Shown: one piece after another, positions 23,292-29,858 of the stretch | How positions within the stretch are numbered: the stretch's first letter is position 1 | Layout: each line of letters begins with the position of its first letter | NCBI RefSeq assembly: GCF_029894125.1 | Contig: NZ_JARXYZ010000007.1 | Coordinates: 186,001 to 250,000 of the forward strand | From: Kitasatospora sp. MAA19 | GTDB lineage: Bacteria > Actinomycetota > Actinomycetes > Streptomycetales > Streptomycetaceae | Reading direction: 5' to 3' | DNA: 64,000 nt | The notes under the pieces: generated by a model | The model's input: only the letters and a program-made list of their open reading frames with translations | Databases searched by the model: none | Told to the model about the DNA's origin: nothing | Translations under genes and position numbers: made by a program

Positions 23292-23804
23292 ATGCAGCAG
23301 CGCGACACCGTCGACGACATCGTCGAGCAGTGGACCAGGACCCGCCCCGACCTCAACACCGAGGCCATCGGCCTGATCGGCCGGATGCGACGCCTCAACG
23401 TCCGCGTCGACGGCGCCCTGCGCGAGTACTTCAACTCCTGCGGCCTGGACTCCTCCGAGTTCGACGTCCTGGCCACCCTGCGCCGCTCCGGCGAACCCTA
23501 CGAGCTCAACGCCCGCGCCCTCCTCAAGGCCGCCATGGTCACCTCCGGCGCCATCACCAACCGGGTCGACCGCCTGTCCGCCAAGGGCCTGGTCGAACGC
23601 AACCCCTGCCCCGACGACCGCCGCGCCGTCCTCATCCGCCTCACCCCGGCCGGCAAGGACCTCATCGACGCCGCCCTGGCCGGCCACGTCCGCAACGAGG
23701 AGCGCATCCTGGCCGGTCTCGACGCCGACGAGCGCGCCCAACTCGACGTCCTGCTCAGGAAACTCCTCATCGCCCACGGCGACACGGAGTCCCTGTCGGG
23801 CTGA
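23292..23804 (+). CDS. MarR-family transcriptional regulator
   Basis: A 170-residue winged-helix protein. The recognition helix region reads YELNARALLKAAMVTSGAITNRVDRL, followed by the wing KGLVERNPCPDDRRAVLIRLTPAGK typical of MarR proteins. The N-terminal dimerisation helix is TRPDLNTEAIGLIGRMRRLN. ATG 23292 follows GGGAGG with a 10-base gap; the in-frame ATG at 23244 lies before the ribosome binding site and is less likely. It is divergent from the DMT exporter, the classic arrangement in which the regulator represses both genes until a ligand of the exporter binds. Confidence 0.88.
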   Translation: MQQRDTVDDIVEQWTRTRPDLNTEAIGLIGRMRRLNVRVDGALREYFNSCGLDSSEFDVLATLRRSGEPYELNARALLKAAMVTSGAITNRVDRLSAKGLVERNPCPDDRRAVLIRLTPAGKDLIDAALAGHVRNEERILAGLDADERAQLDVLLRKLLIAHGDTESLSG

Positions 23805-23821
23805 GTACGCGTGGCCGGAAC

Positions 23822-24466
23822 TCAGACCTCGGCGATCAGCGCGTACCGTTCGTCGTCCACCGGACCGCCCCAGAGCTCCGGATCCCCGCTCAGCACCTCG
23901 ACCCGCAGGCCACGCGCCAACGGCCGCACGGCGGCGGCGAGTTCCGCCGCCCCCACCCCGCCGTTCCAGGGCAGCCGCTCGGCGCCCGAGACGTACGGAA
24001 TGCCGGTGGTACGCCAGCGGCCCTCGACCAGCACCAGCCGCCCGCCGGGCCGCAGCCGGCCCACCCAATCGGCGAGCGCGGCACGGGGGGCGGACAGCGT
24101 CCACAGCAGGTGCCGGGCCAGCACGACGTCGAACGCGGCCTCGCCGGTCGGCGGCGAGGCCGCGTCTCCGACCAGGAACCGCCCCGGCCGACCGGCCTCC
24201 GCCAGCTTCCGCTGGGCCCGCGCCACCATCCCGGGCGCCAGATCCACCCCGGTCACCCGATGCCCCGCCTCCGCGAGCAGCAACGACAACGACCCGGTGC
24301 CGCACCCGACATCCAACACATCGGCCGAGCCGGCCGGCACCCAGTCCGCGAGCCGCCGACGCCACGCGGCGCGCGTCGGCCCGGCCTGCAACCCGTGATC
24401 GGGCTCATCGTCGAACGATGCGGCGGCGGCGTCCCAGTAGGCGCCGATGGCGTCGGGTTCGACCAT
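23822..24466 (-). CDS. class I SAM-dependent methyltransferase
   Basis: A 214-residue small-molecule methyltransferase. Motif I VLDVGCGTGSLSLLLAEAGH carries the SAM-binding glycines, then VTGVDLAPGMVARAQ (acidic motif II), FDVVLARHLLWTL (motif IV) and LRPGGRLVLVEG (post-motif). The start ATG is 2 bases after the DUF397 stop codon, so the three minus-strand genes (HTH, DUF397, methyltransferase) look like one operon. It is convergent with marR, with only 17 bases between stop codons. The substrate is unknown. Confidence 0.85.
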   Translation of the reverse strand: MVEPDAIGAYWDAAAASFDDEPDHGLQAGPTRAAWRRRLADWVPAGSADVLDVGCGTGSLSLLLAEAGHRVTGVDLAPGMVARAQRKLAEAGRPGRFLVGDAASPPTGEAAFDVVLARHLLWTLSAPRAALADWVGRLRPGGRLVLVEGRWRTTGIPYVSGAERLPWNGGVGAAELAAAVRPLARGLRVEVLSGDPELWGGPVDDERYALIAEV

Positions 24467-24468
24467 GG

Positions 24469-24678
24469 TCAGAGCGCGCCGAACTCGCCGCTGCGGATGG
24501 CGGAGAGGAAGGATTGCCAGGCGTCGGCAGGGAAGAGGAGTGCGGGGCCCTGGGGGTCCTTGGAGTCGCGCACGGGCATCAGGCCGGTCAAGCCGGGTGA
24601 AACCTCGACACAGTTGCCGCCGTTGTTGGAGTAGCTGGACTTGACCCACTGTGCGCTGGCCAGGTCGACGTGCATCAT
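24469..24678 (-). CDS. DUF397-domain protein
   Basis: A 69-residue protein of the DUF397 family: WVKSSYSNNGGNCVEVS at the N-terminus and VRDSKDPQGPALLFPADAWQSFL at the C-terminus are both diagnostic. Such proteins partner HTH/DUF5753 regulators in streptomycetes, and some pairs behave like toxin-antitoxin or developmental control units. The first of two tandem ATG codons (24678) overlaps the regulator stop by ATGA, so translation is coupled. Confidence 0.92.
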   Translation of the reverse strand: MMHVDLASAQWVKSSYSNNGGNCVEVSPGLTGLMPVRDSKDPQGPALLFPADAWQSFLSAIRSGEFGAL

Positions 24679-25502
24679 TCGTGTTCCTTTCGAACAGCGC
24701 GGATCATGCTGAGTGAAGCCGTCTTCGACAGGGACTCCACCTGCAGCTGATCGTAGTCACTTTCCCAAGCGGCGACCGCTTCGCGTCCCCGTGCGAGATG
24801 GCCCCGTGCCTGGGACTCCGCATAGCCGACCACGGATCGGTCCGGCAGCGTCAGCAGGACGATGGGCATCGTGAACGGGACGTGCTCCGCAAGACTGAAC
24901 GGAGCTACCTGGATCGTCACGTTGGAGAGGCGGGCCAGCTTCTCCAAGTGGTCGAGCTGCGCGCGCATCACGTCATGGCCGCCGACGGGTCGAACCAGGC
25001 AACTTTGATCCAGTACCGCGTGGACGACCGGAGCAGCCTTCTGTTCGAAGATCCGTTGACGGTTGGCGAGGAATTCCACCCGCTCTGCCGCCTGCTCTTC
25101 GGTGATGCTGCCTCGGAGGACGGCGGCGGCGGCCAGTGCGCTCGCGTACTCCTTGGTCTGGAAAAGACCTGGCATGACGCTCAGTTCAAAGGTGCGGAGC
25201 TTCCGGCATCGACCCTCGGCCTCGGCGAACTCGGGGAATCCCTCCAGGAGGCTGGCGCGCGAGTATCGGCGCCACAGCTCGTAGAAGGTGCCCCCGGTAT
25301 CGAACACCTCGTCGGCTCTAACCGCGAAGTTATGGGTTACGGGCTTCTTCGCCCGTTCGACGTACGACACCATCCCATTCGAGTAGCCCATGCGCCGCCC
25401 GAGTTCGGTCTGCGACCACCCCATTGCCCGCCTCATCCTGCGGAGTTCTGCGCCGAATCGGGCGAGTGGCGATGCGGTCGCGTCAGGCTCGTTGAAGTCC
25501 AT
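24675..25502 (-). CDS. XRE-family HTH regulator with DUF5753 (Scr1-type) domain
   Basis: A 275-residue regulator. The HTH spans residues 14-70 (LRRMRRAMGWSQTELGRRMGYSNGMVSYVERAKKP), and the DUF5753 domain runs from about residue 85 (RTFELSVMPGLFQTKEYASAL to ... ESDYDQLQVESLS). GHDVMRAQLDHLEKLARLSNVTIQVAPF is a typical family stretch. It is paired with DUF397 directly downstream and faces the small gene at 25628 divergently, across 125 bases. It is likely to bind its own promoter. Whether the pair senses an intracellular signal or acts as a toxin-antitoxin is not visible. Confidence 0.9.
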   Translation of the reverse strand: MDFNEPDATASPLARFGAELRRMRRAMGWSQTELGRRMGYSNGMVSYVERAKKPVTHNFAVRADEVFDTGGTFYELWRRYSRASLLEGFPEFAEAEGRCRKLRTFELSVMPGLFQTKEYASALAAAAVLRGSITEEQAAERVEFLANRQRIFEQKAAPVVHAVLDQSCLVRPVGGHDVMRAQLDHLEKLARLSNVTIQVAPFSLAEHVPFTMPIVLLTLPDRSVVGYAESQARGHLARGREAVAAWESDYDQLQVESLSKTASLSMIRAVRKEHE

Positions 25503-25627
25503 GACAGGTGACCCCCCTTAACCAGATGGAACCGTCAAGGTCAGACTCTGGCGATCGTAACTCCACCGTGGGCACTATGGATACAGCTCGTGATGAATCA
25601 AGTGCGTAGAGCTATCAAGGAGCCCCC

Positions 25628-25870
25628 ATGCCCGCATCCCTCTACCAACCCCAACTCGGCGAGATCGTCCACGACCTCGCCCACAAGGACGCCGTCGGCA
25701 ACCCCGCCGAGGGCGTCTACATGGACACCCTCGGCGCTCTCGTCTACCTCCGCCTCGAGCGCGGTGGTTGCGAGTGGACCACCCGGCCCGAGCACGTCCG
25801 GCCGTCCGGCAGCCCCCGCCTCGTCCCCGTCCAGCACCCGAGCCGGCCGCGCACGCGCGACGCGGCGTGA
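25628..25870 (+). CDS. small conserved hypothetical protein (80 aa)
   Basis: An 80-residue acidic protein starting MPASLYQPQLGEIVHDLAHKDAVGNPAEG. The ATG at 25628 follows AAGGAGCCCCC. I recognise it only as one of the small proteins often found next to HTH/DUF397 pairs in streptomycetes. No catalytic motif is seen, and the C-terminus is Arg/Pro rich. It is divergent from the HTH gene and 16 bases before the Nudix-like gene, so probably co-transcribed with the latter. Confidence 0.75.
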   Translation: MPASLYQPQLGEIVHDLAHKDAVGNPAEGVYMDTLGALVYLRLERGGCEWTTRPEHVRPSGSPRLVPVQHPSRPRTRDAA

Positions 25871-25886
25871 CAAGACGGAGCCACGG

Positions 25887-26324
25887 ATGTTGAACCCCCT
25901 GCGCGTGCGCCCCCGGACCCACCATCAGGCTCTCGTCCTCAACGAGGCCGGGGAGATCCTGCTCGTCGAGACCGCGCGTCGGACCGCCCTCGCCCTCCCT
26001 GGTGGCGGCGCCGACCGGAGCGAGCCGCCGCACCTGGCCGCCCGTCGCCACCTCGAGGCCGCGAGCGGCCTCGTCCGCTCCCTGCACTGCATCCTCGTCG
26101 TGGACTACGTCGGGGCCCGCCCCTTCCACTTCGTGCATTGCGGTGGCCAAGTCGCCGCCGATCAGGTCGAATCGGTCGCCCGCCGCCGCGCGCTGCACTG
26201 GGTGGACGAGGAGCGGCTTCCGGACGTCGTCGCCCCTGACGAGCACCGCCGCATCTCCCACGCCCTCGCGTTTCAAGCGTGGGGTTCGATGCTCCCCGCC
26301 CTCGTGCATGGCATGCGGCCGTAG
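25887..26324 (+). CDS. Nudix-fold protein with a degenerate catalytic box
   Basis: A 145-residue protein whose N-terminal half (HHQALVLNEAGEILLVETARRTALALPGGG) is a clear Nudix beta-strand pattern. The Nudix box should read G-x5-E-x7-R-E-U-x-E-E-x-G-U. Here the first G-x5-E and the Arg are kept (GGADRSE ... R), but the following catalytic and metal-binding Glu positions read RHLEAASGL. The key REUxEE triad of acidic residues is therefore lost apart from one shifted Glu. Hydrolysis of nucleoside diphosphates is doubtful; a ligand-binding or regulatory role is more plausible. ATG 25887 follows ACGGAGCC. Confidence 0.75.
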   Translation: MLNPLRVRPRTHHQALVLNEAGEILLVETARRTALALPGGGADRSEPPHLAARRHLEAASGLVRSLHCILVVDYVGARPFHFVHCGGQVAADQVESVARRRALHWVDEERLPDVVAPDEHRRISHALAFQAWGSMLPALVHGMRP

Positions 26325-26401
26325 GGGGCCGGCGATCCGCGTGTCCATGACTTCCCCGGGCGCGTTGTAACGGTGGGAACCCGGAGCGGAGGAGAAGGCC
26401 G

Positions 26402-26506
26402 ATGAAGGACAGGAGGCCCAGGGACATCGCCGTCGGGGACCAGTTGCGGGCGGCCGGTGCCGAGGGGCCCAGTGGCTCGCCGCGTCCGGGTGGGGGCCGC
26501 CGGTGA
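26402..26506 (+). CDS. 34-codon leader ORF coupled to the four-CxxC protein gene
   Basis: An ATG at 26402 follows a very strong GGAGGAGAAGG and opens a 34-residue frame (MKDRRPRDIAVGDQLRAAG...) that is Arg/Gly rich. Its TGA overlaps the GTG start of the next gene by GTGA. The next gene has no good ribosome binding site of its own, so translation of this leader may be needed to express it. The peptide matches nothing I know. Confidence 0.5.
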   Translation: MKDRRPRDIAVGDQLRAAGAEGPSGSPRPGGGRR

Positions 26507-26856
26507 CGGTCCCCTTGCGGAAGGCCGCCAAGTGGCAACAGGAGACCCGGGCCCGGATGCTGGCGTCGCAGGCGGACAAGTCCTGCACGTGGTGTGTCCA
26601 CCTGCTCCACGGCGGCCCCCGGCCCGTCGTCGTCCACGCCGAACACCCGACCCACCTGGTCTGCCGTGTCTGCTCGATCGCCGCCCGCGCCCAGCGCACC
26701 TGCCTGGACTGCGGCGGGCCGGCCGGCTCCGAGTCCCCGGCGGACGGCCGCGAGGACGTGTGCATGGGCCCGGTGGCGATCTACACCCGCCTGCGCTGCG
26801 CCGCCTGCCACCGCCCCGACCCGCTGGCCGGCGCTTTCGGCAACGGCGCGTCCTGA
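26503..26856 (+). CDS. four-CxxC zinc-ribbon-like hypothetical protein
   Basis: A 117-residue protein with four CxxC knuckles: CTWC (28-31), CRVC (54-57), CLDC (67-70) and CAAC (99-102). That is enough to bind two zinc ions as tandem ribbons. The spacing of the first and second pairs includes a HLLHGGPRPVVVHAEHP segment. No nuclease or binding domain is recognised. The GTG start is coupled to the preceding 34-codon frame. It is followed by a toxin-antitoxin locus on the same strand after 69 bases. A nucleic-acid or protein-binding role is the usual expectation for such folds. Confidence 0.75.
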   Translation: MTVPLRKAAKWQQETRARMLASQADKSCTWCVHLLHGGPRPVVVHAEHPTHLVCRVCSIAARAQRTCLDCGGPAGSESPADGREDVCMGPVAIYTRLRCAACHRPDPLAGAFGNGAS

Positions 26857-26894
26857 GGGGCGCAGAGTGTGGGCGGGCGGCCTTTCCGATTGAC

Positions 26895-26912
26895 TTCGGA
26901 ATGTATTCCGAA
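26895..26912 (+). promoter_or_regulatory. toxin-antitoxin operator inside its promoter
   Basis: A perfect inverted repeat TTCGGAAT-GT-ATTCCGAA sits between a TTGACT -35 candidate (26890-26895) and a TTAGTG/TAGTGT -10 candidate (26913-26919), with 17-18 base spacing. It is 13 bases before the antitoxin ATG. This is where a Phd-type antitoxin would autoregulate. Confidence 0.75.
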
Positions 26913-26925
26913 TTAGTGTCGAGTC

Positions 26926-27387
26926 ATGTCGACTCCCACTGTGTCGTTCTCCGACCTGTCGAAGAACTCCAAGCGCGTCGCGGACAGCGTGGAGCGAGTC
27001 CAGCGCGTGCGTGTCACGCGCCGCGACGGGGAGGACCTGTACCTCACCACCGGGCGCCACGACCGCCAGCGCGAGGAGACCGCGGACGTCACCGCGCGCC
27101 TGTTCGCTGCGCTGATCGGCAGTGATGAGGGCACGCGGGCGGTACTCCTCGCCCTCCCCGCCGTCTTCCCCTGGGCCCGGCACCTGTCGGCTGAGGAGGT
27201 GCGTGAGTTCGTTGTCGACCTCGTCGGCGCGACTCGCGATGCCGTGGAGCTGGACGTGCACGCCAGCCTGCACCGGGTGATAGTGGAATGGCGTGCCACC
27301 GCGAGAGTGCTTGCGGATCCGGAGTTGGCGGCAGAGCTCTCCAGGCCCCTTCCCGGCGATGATCACGGCGAGGTGGTGGAGCCGTGA
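26926..27387 (+). CDS. Phd/YefM-type antitoxin
   Basis: A 153-residue protein whose first 50 residues match the prevent-host-death fold: TVSFSDLSKNSKRVADSVERVQRVRVTRRDGEDLYLTTGRH. It has the typical strand-helix pattern and the RRDGE-x-L-Y-L turn. The remaining 100 residues are helical and longer than in classical Phd proteins (about 75-90 aa). They should hold the toxin-neutralising segment. ATG 26926 lies directly behind a palindromic operator, and the stop overlaps the toxin start by GTGA. The order antitoxin-toxin and the coupling support a type II system. Confidence 0.83.
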   Translation: MSTPTVSFSDLSKNSKRVADSVERVQRVRVTRRDGEDLYLTTGRHDRQREETADVTARLFAALIGSDEGTRAVLLALPAVFPWARHLSAEEVREFVVDLVGATRDAVELDVHASLHRVIVEWRATARVLADPELAAELSRPLPGDDHGEVVEP

Positions 27388-27740
27388 GCCCGAAGCGCGG
27401 TGATGATGTCGCGCCCCCACTCGTCGGTGAGGAGTGGCGGCTGCGATTCGGCACGACGGAGGCTGCCAAGGGGTGGGGGCAGCTGTGCGCGGAGGCGGCC
27501 GGGAACGCCCGTCGCTGTTTCGAGGCGCTCCGGGTGAACCCGCTGTCCATGAGGGATCCGGATCGGCAGCATCGATTGCGGGGCCGTCTGGCGACCCGCG
27601 TGTTCGGGGGCGTCGAGCTGCCGCAGTGGGAGTACGAGGTGACCGCCGGCGGGCGAGTGCGGTACGTGGTGGACGAGGTGGCCCGCGTCGTCCACCTCGT
27701 CCACGCCTCGCCTCGGCATCCTCAGGACACCGAGGCGTAG
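27384..27740 (+). CDS. RelE/ParE-superfamily toxin candidate
   Basis: A 118-residue basic protein. The RelE-like order of helices then strands is visible: WGQLCAEAAGNARRCFEALRVNP, then RQHRLRGRLATRVFGGVELPQWEYEVTAGGRVRYVVDEVARVVHLVHASPRHP. The Q-W-E-Y-E-V, G-R-V-R-Y and V-H-L-V-H core strands resemble RelE-type mRNA interferases. Specific catalytic residues cannot be assigned. It starts at GTG 27384, coupled to the antitoxin. A role as a translation-dependent RNase is inferred from the family and its partner. Confidence 0.78.
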   Translation: MSPKRGDDVAPPLVGEEWRLRFGTTEAAKGWGQLCAEAAGNARRCFEALRVNPLSMRDPDRQHRLRGRLATRVFGGVELPQWEYEVTAGGRVRYVVDEVARVVHLVHASPRHPQDTEA

Positions 27741-27839
27741 CGGGTCGGCGGCCCTCAGGCCGTGCAGGGCTGGGCGGCGGCTCCCGCAGGCGGCGGGCGA
27801 TGCTCGACCAGCCCGAGCCGGAGCCGTCGTTGAGGGCGG

Positions 27840-29252
27840 CTACGTCTCCGCAGCCGCCCGGTGAGCGGCCGCGGCGGAGGCGAACGAGGCGGCCAGCGAC
27901 GGCGTTCCGGCCCAGTGCAGGTGCAGGTACGAGGCGTGGACGTTGCCGTCCGTGAAGCCCTCGGTGCGCGGCCCGGTGGGCAGCCGCCAGCCCCAGGCGG
28001 GGAGTTCGCCCTCGCCCGGTTCGCAGACCGTCCGGTGGAACTCGTGGCCGCGCAGCCGGGTGCCGGCCCGGGCGAGCGGGGAGTCGTGCAGGGCGACGGC
28101 CTCCCGGTAGCCGAGGGTGAGCCGCTCGGTCATCCGGGCGCCGGTGTCCAGCACGCCGCACATCGGCAGGCCGTCCAACTCCCGCCCCAGGTAGAGCAGT
28201 CCGGCACATTCGGCGGCGATCGGGCCGCCGCCGGCGGCGAACGCCGCGATGGCCCCGCGCAGCGCGGCGTTGCCGCTCAACTCCCGGACGTACAGCTCGG
28301 GGAAGCCGCCGCCGATCACCAGGCCGGACGTGCCCGCCGGCAGGGCCGAGGCGTGCAGCGGGTCGAACGGGACCACCTCCGCGCCCGCGGCGGTGAGCAG
28401 TTCGGCGTTCTCGGCGTACGAGAAGGAGAAGGCGGCGCCGCCCGCCACCGCGATCCGCGGGGTGCCGGACACCGGGTCGACCTCGGCCGAGGCGTCCCAC
28501 GGTTCGGCGTCCAGCTCCGGTGCCGTCCGGGCGAGTTCGAGCAGGGCGTCCAGGTCGACCGAGGCGGCGACGAGTTCCCCCATGTCGGCGACGGCCTTGA
28601 GGGCCGCCGCCGAGCGCTCCACGGCCGGGATCAGCCCGAGGTGGCGGGACGGCGTGGCGACTGCCGTCGAGCGGCGCAGCGCCCCCAGCACGGGCACGCC
28701 CGAGCCCTCCTCCAGGGCCTCGCGCAGGAGGTGCTCGTGCCGGTCGGAGGCGACCCGGTTGAGGATCACCCCGGCCAGCCGCACCTCCGGGTCCCAGGAG
28801 GCGAAGCCGTGCACCAGCGCGGCCACCGACCGGGACTGCGAGGAGCCGTCCACGACCAGCACCACGGGCGCCTTCAGCAGCTTGGCGACGTGTGCGGTGG
28901 AGGCCAGCTCGCCGCGCCCGGACGCCCCGTCGAACAGGCCCATGACGCCCTCGACCACCGCGACGTCCGCCCCCGCCGCGCCGTGCAGGAACAGTGGGGC
29001 GATCCGCTCCGGCCCGCACAGGAAGGCGTCCAGGTTGCGGCCCGGCCGCCCGGCGGCGAGCGCGTGGTAGCCCGGGTCGATGTAGTCGGGGCCGACCTTG
29101 TGCGGCGACACCGCCAGCCCGCGTGCGGCGAGCGCCGCGATCAGGCCGGTGGCGACGGTGGTCTTGCCGGCGCCGGAGGAGGGCGCGGCGACGACGAGGC
29201 GGGGGACGGCGTTCGGACGGGGGGCGGTGCTCGGACCGGGGACGGTGCTCAA
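27840..29252 (-). CDS. cobB: cobyrinate a,c-diamide synthase
   Basis: A 470-residue cytosolic amidotransferase that amidates the a and c side chains of cobyrinate, using ATP and glutamine. The P-loop SSGAGKTT is at residues 25-32, with the CobB hallmark HKVGPDYIDPGYH and the LFDG segment. The C-terminal class I glutaminase part has the nucleophile Cys in AAECAGLLYLG and the late GHEFHRT. The TTG at 29252 is 4 bases after the cobO stop; no better start exists before the P-loop. It is the last gene of the riboswitch-controlled operon. Confidence 0.93.
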   Translation of the reverse strand: MSTVPGPSTAPRPNAVPRLVVAAPSSGAGKTTVATGLIAALAARGLAVSPHKVGPDYIDPGYHALAAGRPGRNLDAFLCGPERIAPLFLHGAAGADVAVVEGVMGLFDGASGRGELASTAHVAKLLKAPVVLVVDGSSQSRSVAALVHGFASWDPEVRLAGVILNRVASDRHEHLLREALEEGSGVPVLGALRRSTAVATPSRHLGLIPAVERSAAALKAVADMGELVAASVDLDALLELARTAPELDAEPWDASAEVDPVSGTPRIAVAGGAAFSFSYAENAELLTAAGAEVVPFDPLHASALPAGTSGLVIGGGFPELYVRELSGNAALRGAIAAFAAGGGPIAAECAGLLYLGRELDGLPMCGVLDTGARMTERLTLGYREAVALHDSPLARAGTRLRGHEFHRTVCEPGEGELPAWGWRLPTGPRTEGFTDGNVHASYLHLHWAGTPSLAASFASAAAAHRAAAET

Positions 29253-29256
29253 CGGC

Positions 29257-29853
29257 CTACCACTCGATACCGCGCTGGCCCTTGCGGCCGGCGTCCATGG
29301 GGTGCCTGATCTTGGTCATCTCGGTGACCAGGTCGGCGAATTCGGTCAGCGGCTCGGGGGCGTACCGGCCGGTGATGACGACGTGCTGGCTGCCCGGACG
29401 GTCCTTGAGCACCGCCAGCACCTCCTCGACGTCGATCCAGCCCCAGTGCATCGGGTAGGTGAACTCGTCGAGCACGTAGAAGCGGTAGGACTCGGCGGCC
29501 AGGTCGCGCTTGACCTGCTCCCAGCCCTCCTTGGCCGCCTCCTCGCTGCTCTCGATGTCGCGCTGCACCCAGGACCAGCCCTCGCCCATCTTGTGCCAGG
29601 CGACCGTCCCGCCCTCGCCGGAGGCACCGAGTACGCGCAGCGCGTTCTCCTCGCCGACCTTCCACTTGGCGGACTTCACGAACTGGAACACCCCGATCGG
29701 CCAGCCCTGGTTCCAGGCCCGCAGCGCCATGCCGAACGCGGCGGTGGACTTGCCCTTGCCGGGGCCGGTGTGCACGGCGGTGATCGGCAGCGTACGGCGC
29801 TGGCGGGTCGTCAGGCCGTCGGCGGGGACGTTCTCGGGCACTCCCTTGGGCAT
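29257..29853 (-). CDS. cobO: corrinoid adenosyltransferase
   Basis: A 198-residue CobA/CobO-type enzyme that adds the adenosyl group to cobalt. The P-loop variant GPGKGKST is in residues 31-38. Diagnostic segments are QGWPIGVFQFVKSAKWKVGEENAL, VLDEFTYPMHWGWID and VITGRYAPEPLTEFADLVTEMT, followed by KIRHPMDAGRKGQRGIEW at the C-terminus. It lies between the chelatase gene and cobB with gaps of 5 and 4 bases, so it belongs to the same transcript. Confidence 0.96.
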   Translation of the reverse strand: MPKGVPENVPADGLTTRQRRTLPITAVHTGPGKGKSTAAFGMALRAWNQGWPIGVFQFVKSAKWKVGEENALRVLGASGEGGTVAWHKMGEGWSWVQRDIESSEEAAKEGWEQVKRDLAAESYRFYVLDEFTYPMHWGWIDVEEVLAVLKDRPGSQHVVITGRYAPEPLTEFADLVTEMTKIRHPMDAGRKGQRGIEW

Positions 29854-29858
29854 GGCGC

